From Streptosporangiaceae bacterium (GTDB taxonomy: Bacteria > Actinomycetota > Actinomycetes > Streptosporangiales > Streptosporangiaceae), in contig JASHOI010000106.1 in the NCBI GenBank assembly GCA_030041195.1, positions 1 to 46,128 of the forward strand: DNA of 46,128 nucleotides, in the 5' to 3' direction. Positions 40,164 to 46,128 of the stretch are shown one piece after another (position 1 is the first letter of the stretch; each line of letters starts with the position of its first letter). A program made the translations under genes and the position numbers. The notes under the pieces are model-generated. The model was not told where the DNA came from. It did no database searches and saw only the letters and a program-made list of their open reading frames with translations.

Positions 40164-42704
40164 TCAGCTCAGCGGCTGGCGCGCGATGGCCTCCGGCTGG
40201 CGGCCGGCCAGCAGCCAGCCGCCGGCCGCGGCGACCAGCGGCAGCCCGACCAGCAAGATCAGCACATCGGCCAGGGGCACGTCGCCGAACAGGGCGGACA
40301 GGCCCCCGTGCGCCCAGACCAGGCTGGCCAGCAGGGCGAAAGCCATGCCGAGGACCGCGCCGAGCAGGCCCAGCGCGGCCGCGGTCGCCGCGGTGATCGT
40401 ACGCCGCGTCACGCCACCGGCCCCGGTTGCGGTCAGCGTGCGCAGGTCCGGCGCGGTCTCGCTGCGGATCAGGCCGACGGACGCGGCCAGCACGCCGAGC
40501 GCGATCAAGATGCCGACCGCCGTGCCGACGCCCGCGATCTCCGCGAAATGCGTTCCGCCGGAGGCGATCTCGAGCGGCGCCTGGTAGCCGAGAGCGACGT
40601 GTCGCGCGGCTCTGATCTGCGCAGCGGTGAGCGGGGCAGGCGCCTGGATCAGCCAGCCGTTCAGGTGAGCCTGCAAGTGGTACCTGTGCACCGCGTACTC
40701 GGTGACCAGGGTATTCGGCGCGGAGGTGCCGCTGGGCAGGCTGCTGACCGTCTGCATCGTGGGATTGGCCAGGCAGTCGTTGCGCAGCGTGCAGGGCGGA
40801 CCACCGCGCGCGCCGGGCACGGACGCGTTGCCGTTGCAGAGCCCCGAGCAGGAGCTGACCTGCCAGAGCAGTTCCATGTTCGCCAGGCCCGCCAGCCCTG
40901 GCCGCGAGGTGAGGACGTCGGTGCCAGGGGCGATCTGGCTGGCCTTGATCCCGTACATGGCGAGCAACTGCGGGGTGGCCACGTAGACGGAACCGGTGAA
41001 GTTGTTGTGGAGCGACGCGCCCGCCTGTGACAGCGTGGCGGCGGATTCCAGTGCCACGTACCGCGCGTGCAGGCTGGCGGCGAGGCTGTTCAGCTGCTTG
41101 CCCAGGCTGGCCTCCTGGGCGCCGGTGAGCAGATTCATCATGCCGGGGGCCGGGCTGCTCCCCGCGGTGACGACGAGCTGGCTGCTGGACAGGTTGGGGC
41201 CGGACGGCTCGAGCGGGTTGGCGGTCCGCTCGCTGCCGACCAGGCAGATCACCGTGGCCAGGAACGTGGCGAACGTGACCGCGGCCAGCGCGGCACCGGA
41301 ACGGGCCCGGTAGCGGATCAGGTCGCGCATTGCGATCCGGATCGCGACCGGGAGCCGCGGGCCGGCCGTGGCGGCCAGCACGCTGATGGCCAGCGGGGCG
41401 AGCAGGATGATGCCGGCGATCGTTCCGACCAGGCCGCCCAGCATGAGCAGCGGTGGCTGGCCGTTGCCTCCGCCGGGCGGCCCGGCCAGGCCGCCGGTGA
41501 ACGCCAGGCAGAGAAGGCCGAATGCCAGCGCGATCACGCCCGGCACGGCGGAGCGGTGCACCGCCTTCGGCGGCGCGGGGCGGCCGGACAGCGCGGCCAC
41601 CACCGGCACGGCGGCCATCGCCTTGGCCGGCCGGCGGGACGCCAGCACCGACGTCGCGACCGCGAACGCGACCCCGATCCCGAACGCCCACCACGGCAGG
41701 CTCGCCGCGTCGACCGCGTGTCCAGAAGCCTGCTGCAGCGTCGGCGCGTAGGCGAACCAGGCGGCGAGGCCCGCCGCCGCCCCGGCCAGCGCGGCGGCAA
41801 CGCCGACCACCAGGCCGTTGACGATCATGACCAGGCGGAGGCTGCGCTCGGTCGCACCGATCGCGCTGAGCATGCCGAGGGCACGGAGCCTGCGCTGCGC
41901 CATCACGGAGAAACTGGCGACCGAGACCAGGCCGATGAACGCCAGCCCGAGTACCTCCACCACCAGGATGAGCGTGGCCTGCGGCAATCCACCCACGTTC
42001 TGAGTGGGAACGGTCAACGTCCCGGCAGGCACGCCGGGCAGCGTCGGGCCGCTGCCGCTGGTCGCCAGCTGCGCAGCGGCCGGGCCGAGCAGCATGATCA
42101 CCTGGCTGGGGTGCGTGACCTGGCCCGGGGCGACCAGCGCGAACTCGTCGGACAGGTTGCTCGGGTCCTGCACGATGCCGGTCACCCGCCAGGTCCGCCC
42201 GGCGGCCTGCCAGGTGCCGCCCACGTGCGCCCCATACAGGGCCGCCAGCTGGCTGGTCAGCGCGACCTGACCGGGCCCGGCCGGGTATGCGCCGCTGACC
42301 AGGCCGAGCAGCGGAGCGTTGAAGTGCCCGTGCGGACTTTCGGCGCGCAGCTGCACCGACTGCGTGGTGCCGGTGGCGATGCTCTGATTCTCGATGACAT
42401 CCGCCGGGCCCCAGCGGCGCTGGATGGTGGCGATGTCGGCGGACAGGTTCGGGTCCCTGCCGGGCAGCGTGACCTTCGCGGGAGCGGTGCCGTACAGGGG
42501 CCAGTTGGGGTTGCCGAGCTGCGCGTTCGTGACCACGCCGGCGCCCCAGACCGTCGCCGCCACCGCGACGGTGAGCAGGCCGAGCACGAGCAGCTGCTGG
42601 CGCCATTCGCGGCGGAACAGCCGCCAGCCCCAGCGGAACACCGCGCGACGGGCGGGGATGCCCCCGTTACCGGTCCTCGCACGCGGGCGGGTGACGGTTG
42701 TCAC
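40164..42704 (-). CDS. ABC transporter permease, FtsX/MacB-like
   Basis: 846 residues, the large two-FtsX-domain type. Membrane helix near residue 35, a large external domain, three helices at about 245-400 (TLILVVEVLGLAFIGLVSVASFSVMAQRRLRALGML), a central hydrophobic hairpin, a second external domain with two cysteine pairs (SSCSGLCNG, GPPCTLRNDCL) and three helices at the C-terminus. Such permeases work with a LolD/MacB-type ATPase as mechanotransmitters or peptide/lipid exporters rather than importers. GTG 42704 overlaps the ATPase stop (GTGA). Third gene of the PadR-ATPase-permease operon. Confidence 0.92.
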   Translation of the reverse strand: MTTVTRPRARTGNGGIPARRAVFRWGWRLFRREWRQQLLVLGLLTVAVAATVWGAGVVTNAQLGNPNWPLYGTAPAKVTLPGRDPNLSADIATIQRRWGPADVIENQSIATGTTQSVQLRAESPHGHFNAPLLGLVSGAYPAGPGQVALTSQLAALYGAHVGGTWQAAGRTWRVTGIVQDPSNLSDEFALVAPGQVTHPSQVIMLLGPAAAQLATSGSGPTLPGVPAGTLTVPTQNVGGLPQATLILVVEVLGLAFIGLVSVASFSVMAQRRLRALGMLSAIGATERSLRLVMIVNGLVVGVAAALAGAAAGLAAWFAYAPTLQQASGHAVDAASLPWWAFGIGVAFAVATSVLASRRPAKAMAAVPVVAALSGRPAPPKAVHRSAVPGVIALAFGLLCLAFTGGLAGPPGGGNGQPPLLMLGGLVGTIAGIILLAPLAISVLAATAGPRLPVAIRIAMRDLIRYRARSGAALAAVTFATFLATVICLVGSERTANPLEPSGPNLSSSQLVVTAGSSPAPGMMNLLTGAQEASLGKQLNSLAASLHARYVALESAATLSQAGASLHNNFTGSVYVATPQLLAMYGIKASQIAPGTDVLTSRPGLAGLANMELLWQVSSCSGLCNGNASVPGARGGPPCTLRNDCLANPTMQTVSSLPSGTSAPNTLVTEYAVHRYHLQAHLNGWLIQAPAPLTAAQIRAARHVALGYQAPLEIASGGTHFAEIAGVGTAVGILIALGVLAASVGLIRSETAPDLRTLTATGAGGVTRRTITAATAAALGLLGAVLGMAFALLASLVWAHGGLSALFGDVPLADVLILLVGLPLVAAAGGWLLAGRQPEAIARQPLS

Positions 42705-43417
42705 CGGTCCTGCCCGAGCAGGGACTCCGGGCCCGCCACCGGCGCCGTCTGGTCGACGATGCGGCCGTCCCGGATGAACACCACCCGGTCCGCCCACGAG
42801 GCGAGCTGCGCGTCGTGCGTGACGACCACGGCGGCGACGCCTTCCTTGCACGCGATGTGGATCATGCGCATCACCGCCTCGGCGTTCGCCGAGTCCAGCG
42901 CGCCGGACGGCTCGTCGGCGAGCAGCAGGTGCCGGTCGCCGACCACGGCGCGGGCGATCGCGACCCGCTGCCGTTCACCGCCGGACAGCTGGTCCGGGTA
43001 GCTTCTCGCGCGCTCGGCCAGGCCGAGCGCGTCCAGCGCGCGCAGCCCGGCTTCCCGGGCCCTGCGCGCGCCGATGCCGTCCAGTTCCAGCGGCAGCGCG
43101 ACGTTCTCCGCGGCGGTCAGGCCCGGAAGCAGGTTGAAGTCCTGGAACACGTAGCCGATCGACTGGCGGCGCAGCCGCGCCTTGTCGTTGCGCGACATCG
43201 TGGCCAGGTCCTGCCCGGCGACGAGGACCTGCCCGCTGGTGGGCTCCTCCAGGCTGCCGGCGATCGTCAGCAGCGTCGATTTGCCCGACCCGCTCGGCCC
43301 CATCACCGCCACCATCGACCCGGGGGCGACTTCGAGGCTGATGTCGCGCAGCGCGTGTACCTCGGCGGCGCCCTGGCCGTACACCTTGGACACCTGACAC
43401 AGTTCCAGCATGCTCAT
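42701..43417 (-). CDS. ABC transporter ATPase, MacB/LolD type
   Basis: 238 residues. Walker A GPSGSGKST (40-48), signature LSGGE (144-148), Walker B LLLADE with D168-E169, switch H201. The KVYGQGAAEVHALRDISLEV start is typical of the MacB/LolD/FtsE group that pairs with FtsX-like permeases. ATG 43417 overlaps the PadR stop (ATGA). The open frame upstream to 43615 is inside the PadR gene and not used. Confidence 0.95.
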   Translation of the reverse strand: MSMLELCQVSKVYGQGAAEVHALRDISLEVAPGSMVAVMGPSGSGKSTLLTIAGSLEEPTSGQVLVAGQDLATMSRNDKARLRRQSIGYVFQDFNLLPGLTAAENVALPLELDGIGARRAREAGLRALDALGLAERARSYPDQLSGGERQRVAIARAVVGDRHLLLADEPSGALDSANAEAVMRMIHIACKEGVAAVVVTHDAQLASWADRVVFIRDGRIVDQTAPVAGPESLLGQDR

Positions 43418-43998
43418 CGCGTCGCCGCTGCCTTCCTCTTCAGCCTGGGCAGGTCGTCTCGCGATCCGGCCTGCGGTTCGACCACGGCACGCTTGATCCG
43501 GCCATCGGCCGAGTCCAGCCAGCGGACCACCGCGTCCAGCCGGAACAGCTCCGCGTCCACCGCCAGCCCCAGCGCGAGGTCGCGGCCGGCGTCGGCTTCC
43601 TTGATCCGGGTCCACTGCTGCATGAGCTCCACCAGGTAGCGGCGGTGCGCCTGGATCACCTCGTGCACGTCGGTGCCCGGCACACGCAGCGCCACCAGCA
43701 CCTTGATCACCATCTCGTCGCGCGGCGGCGAGGACATGTCCGGCGGGGTACGCAGCCAGGCCGCGAGTTCGTGTTCGCCTTCGCCGGTGATCCGGAACCG
43801 CTTCTGCGGGCTGTCCCGCTCATCGTCGTCGTCCGACTCGATCAGCCCGTCACGCTCCAGCCGCTGCAGCGTGGTGTACACCTGCCCGATGTTCAGCGGC
43901 CAGACCTCGCCGGTGCCCGCCTCGAACTCCTCGCGCAGCCGCAGTCCGTACTTCGGTCCCTCGCTGAGCAGCGCGAGCAGCGCGTGCCGGACGCTCAT
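43414..43998 (-). CDS. PadR family transcriptional regulator
   Basis: 194 residues. PadR winged helix (VRHALLALLSEGPKYGLRLREEFEAGTGEVWPLNIGQVYTTLQRLERDGLIES) and a C-terminal helical dimerisation domain of the Vir_act_alpha_C type. PadR-ATPase-permease operons are common in Gram-positives, the regulator sensing the exported compound or cell-envelope antibiotics. ATG 43998; AGGA lies 6 nt upstream on the minus strand. The operator 44014-44036 overlaps its -10 TATGAT. First gene of the operon. Confidence 0.94.
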   Translation of the reverse strand: MSVRHALLALLSEGPKYGLRLREEFEAGTGEVWPLNIGQVYTTLQRLERDGLIESDDDDERDSPQKRFRITGEGEHELAAWLRTPPDMSSPPRDEMVIKVLVALRVPGTDVHEVIQAHRRYLVELMQQWTRIKEADAGRDLALGLAVDAELFRLDAVVRWLDSADGRIKRAVVEPQAGSRDDLPRLKRKAAATR

Positions 43999-44013
43999 CG
44001 TTCCTGCCTATGC

Positions 44014-44036
44014 GGTATCATACTCAGTATGCTACC
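44014..44036. promoter_or_regulatory. PadR operator overlapping the -10
   Basis: GGTATCATACT-C-AGTATGCTACC: 11-bp arms around one central base with a single mismatch; the central ATACT-C-AGTAT is perfect. The minus-strand -10 TATGAT lies inside (44023-44018), as expected for autorepression. Confidence 0.75.
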
Positions 44037-44077
44037 GAATAAATCCGGCCCGCGCCACAGGTCTGCACGGCCGGCTC

Positions 44078-45037
44078 TCAGGGAGTAAAGACGATCCTTT
44101 TTTCGGGCCCGTACGCCACGCCCCATGCCTGCTCGACGTCCTCGAGCGGAATCTGGAGTGCGTCGACGGTGACCGTCCCCGCGGCCAGTTCCCCGATGAG
44201 CGAGGGGATCTCGGCGAGAAACTCGTCGGCCGAAAAGGCACCCTGGCCGCTGCCGAGCAGCATGAGGTTGTGGGCCCTGAGCGCGACCGACGGCAGGCTG
44301 ATCGCCGGCCCTGCGATCGCGCCGATCTGCAGCCATGTCAGCGGCCTGTTCGGCGCCGACCGCGCGGCGAGCACCGCGGGCATGACGGTCTCGGCCGGCT
44401 GGCCCCACAGGTAGTCGATGACCACGTCGGTGTCCGTGGCCGCGGTCCGCACGGCCTCGGCGACGTCGTCGGGGCCGCCGGTGAGCGGCACCACGGCGTC
44501 CGCGCCGATCGCGGCGAGGGCGGACAGCCGCTGCGGGTCCCGCCCGGCGCCGGTGACCCACCCGGCCCCGAGCAGCCTGGCTATCTGGACGGCCGCGCGG
44601 CCCGCGGTGCCGGTGGCGCCGAGCACCAGAACCCGCTGACCCGGCCGCAGGCGGACCCGGAGCCGCAGCGGCACCCACGATGACATGGCCGGGTTGACCC
44701 CGGCGGCCACGGTGAGGTCGTCGGCCGCGTCGGGCAGCGGGACGCACCGGCTGCGCCGGGCGATGGTCTGCTCGGCCATGGTGCCGTGCGCCGAGTCCAG
44801 CGCCAGGAAATACACCCGCTGCCCGTCGGGCAGGCGCCCGACGGCGTCGATGCCGGGGATCACGGGCAGCCGCGTGCTGGCCGCGTAGTGCTTGCCCGCT
44901 GCGCGCCCGCGGACCGTGTTATGCAGGGCGGCCGCGAGCACGTCGACCACGACCTCGCCGTCCCCGGTTGCTCGCGGGGGATCGACGGTCTCGTACTGCG
45001 GCGGCCGGTCGAACGAGGTGACGAGCGCTGCGTGCAT
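44078..45037 (-). CDS. Quinone oxidoreductase-like protein (zinc-free MDR)
   Basis: 319 residues. N-terminal GroES-like domain without zinc-binding cysteines (VDVLAAALHNTVRGRAAGKHY) and a Rossmann domain with VLGATGTAGRAAVQIARL. This matches NADPH:quinone oxidoreductase/zeta-crystallin-like proteins; substrate not predictable. ATG 45037. It lies 40 bp upstream of the palindrome in front of the PadR operon on the same strand, and could be read into that operon, though the operator suggests a separate promoter. Confidence 0.88.
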   Translation of the reverse strand: MHAALVTSFDRPPQYETVDPPRATGDGEVVVDVLAAALHNTVRGRAAGKHYAASTRLPVIPGIDAVGRLPDGQRVYFLALDSAHGTMAEQTIARRSRCVPLPDAADDLTVAAGVNPAMSSWVPLRLRVRLRPGQRVLVLGATGTAGRAAVQIARLLGAGWVTGAGRDPQRLSALAAIGADAVVPLTGGPDDVAEAVRTAATDTDVVIDYLWGQPAETVMPAVLAARSAPNRPLTWLQIGAIAGPAISLPSVALRAHNLMLLGSGQGAFSADEFLAEIPSLIGELAAGTVTVDALQIPLEDVEQAWGVAYGPEKRIVFTP

Positions 45038-45128
45038 GCGGATCTCCGTCCGGGTCGTGATGAGGGACGCAGCGTACCGCCGTCAGAGGATCGGGCCGGC
45101 GGTCTCGTGCCGCCCGGCGCCGGAGCGC

Positions 45129-45332
45129 TCAGGAACTCAGGCCGAAGCCGCCGTCGCGCACGGCGCGGGCGAACGCCTGCCAGGCGCCCGCCGGGAACAC
45201 CAGGACCGGCCCGCTTGGGTCCTTGGAGTCGCGGACGGCGCGGCCGCCGTCCGGCAGCGCCGCGACCTCGACGCAGTTACCGCCCGAGCCGCCGGAATGG
45301 CTGGACTTCTTCCAGGTCAGCTCATTAGCCAC
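45129..45332 (-). CDS. DUF397 domain protein
   Basis: 67 residues: LTWKKSSHSGGSGGNCVEVA and VRDSKDPSGPVLVFPAGAWQAF, the two halves of DUF397. GTG 45332 has AGGAG 8 nt upstream and overlaps the stop of the XRE gene by 8 bp. In actinomycetes these small proteins are encoded directly after XRE-DUF5753 regulators (WhiJ-like systems); the pair is thought to act together in developmental control, possibly as antagonists. Direct function unknown. Confidence 0.93.
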   Translation of the reverse strand: MANELTWKKSSHSGGSGGNCVEVAALPDGGRAVRDSKDPSGPVLVFPAGAWQAFARAVRDGGFGLSS

Positions 45333-46122
45333 GGATTTCGCTCCTGATCTTTCGCATCGCCGCGGCGGAATCTCCGGGCGAGATCGCGGCAGCGCGGAGC
45401 ATGCTGATCACCATTACCAGATCCGCGACCTCGTCGCGTGCCTCGACGACCCGGCCGCCGCCGTAGCATTCTGTGTAGCACACGCTCGGAGCAGCGGCAA
45501 AGTCGTAAATGGTGATCGGGCCTTCCACTCCAGGATGGTCGCTAGCCACGAACGGCAGCACCTGGATCACGACGCCCGGCGCGCCCGCGACCTCGATCAG
45601 CTTGTCCAGTTGCTCGGCCATCACGGCGGGCCCGCCGACCAGGTGACGCAGCACGCCCTCGGCGATCACGTACCACAGCAGCGGCGGCCGCTCGGCGGCG
45701 AGTATCCGCTGGCGCTCCAGCCGGGCCGCGACCGTGCGGTCGACCATCTCCGGGCTGTCCGTGGCGCGCCGCGCGCTGATGACCGCACGGGCGTAGCCCT
45801 CGGTCTGCAGCAGGCCGGGCACCGCACCCAGCTCCCAGCCGTGTACCCGGACCGCCTCGCGCTCGAACCCGACCACGGGCGCGAACCACGACGGGTAGGC
45901 CTCCCGGGCGATCAGTTCGTGCAGCCGGATAAACGTGCCCGGCGTGGCCATGATCTCGTCGAGGCGCCGCGCGAAGTCCAGCGTCGGCGTGCGCTTGCAC
46001 GTCTCGATGGCGCCGACCAGCGAACCGGAGAACGCGATCTTCTCCCCGCACTCGGTCTGCGACCAGCCAAGGCGCTGGCGCCAGCACCGTAACTCGGCGG
46101 CAAACACAGAGAGCGCGTTCAT
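45325..46122 (-). CDS. XRE-family regulator with DUF5753 domain (WhiJ-like)
   Basis: 265 residues from ATG 46122. N-terminal HTH (ELRCWRQRLGWSQTECGEKIAFSGSLVGAIETCKRTPTLDFARRLD), then the DUF5753 domain (WELGAVPGLLQTEGYARAVI ... VIQVLPF ... VCYTE). Length and start are normal for the family, so the gene is complete or nearly so; a GTG at the very edge (46128) would add two residues, and a start beyond the window cannot be excluded. Its stop overlaps the DUF397 gene start. The recognition helix holds a cysteine (SQTECGEKIA) where relatives usually have Leu or another residue. Confidence 0.9.
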   Translation of the reverse strand: MNALSVFAAELRCWRQRLGWSQTECGEKIAFSGSLVGAIETCKRTPTLDFARRLDEIMATPGTFIRLHELIAREAYPSWFAPVVGFEREAVRVHGWELGAVPGLLQTEGYARAVISARRATDSPEMVDRTVAARLERQRILAAERPPLLWYVIAEGVLRHLVGGPAVMAEQLDKLIEVAGAPGVVIQVLPFVASDHPGVEGPITIYDFAAAPSVCYTECYGGGRVVEARDEVADLVMVISMLRAAAISPGDSAAAMRKIRSEIRG

Positions 46123-46128
46123 CTCCAC

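Noticed and set aside
40102..42606. 834-residue minus-strand open frame overlapping the FtsX-like permease in another frame
   Set aside because: Arg/Pro-rich noise; the permease frame has clear membrane helices and a GTGA overlap with its ATPase.

Overview
The window is GC-rich DNA from a high-GC Gram-positive actinobacterium. Evidence: strong G/C bias at third codon positions, many GTG starts, many 1-4 bp stop/start overlaps, and actinobacterial families (XRE-DUF5753/DUF397 pair, DUF3097, NDMA-dependent alcohol dehydrogenase, NrtR-controlled nadABC, MocR regulators). A soil Streptosporangiales-like organism would fit, but genus cannot be read from the sequence. I see no rRNA, tRNA, CRISPR array, transposase or phage genes; it reads as chromosome, not a mobile island.

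Layout. 0.2-11 kb: DUF3097 protein; a MocR-type regulator divergent from an EamA exporter across a perfect 42-bp palindrome; the de novo NAD operon nadA-nadB-nadC on the minus strand, divergent from its likely repressor NrtR; a spherulin-4-like lipoprotein; an ArsR-like regulator; a second EamA exporter divergent from an Lrp/AsnC regulator. 11.8-19 kb: DHA2-type MFS transporter, fumarase plus aquaporin, a MerR-trxA operon with a textbook MerR promoter, a structured 600-bp gap, and a TetR-NmrA pair. 19.2-29 kb: a long plus-strand cluster with a complete branched-chain-type ABC importer (binding protein, two permeases, two ATPases), a zinc alcohol dehydrogenase and a form-II CoxL/S/M molybdenum hydroxylase, suggesting import and oxidation of an unidentified small organic compound. 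29-30.7 kb: an AbrB-like antitoxin with a run-on toxin-like partner, then an NDMA-dependent alcohol dehydrogenase.

31-34.3 kb is the most unusual part. An ECF sigma factor is translationally coupled to a single-pass membrane protein whose outer part is 19 tandem 12-residue repeats. A very strong hairpin follows, then a small protein with two copies of an SVAEALRAxFP motif and an orphan GvpL/GvpF gas-vesicle family protein, with no gvpA in sight. 34.5-46 kb: D,D-carboxypeptidase, VOC protein, Baeyer-Villiger-like flavin monooxygenase, small membrane protein, Ig-like secreted protein, PadR-ABC ATPase-FtsX-like permease operon, quinone oxidoreductase-like protein, and a DUF397/XRE-DUF5753 pair at the right edge.

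Regulation is unusually readable: palindromes lie in front of the MocR, NrtR, MerR, PadR and antitoxin genes, and five genes have a -10-like hexamer exactly 6 nt before the start codon, as expected for leaderless transcripts.
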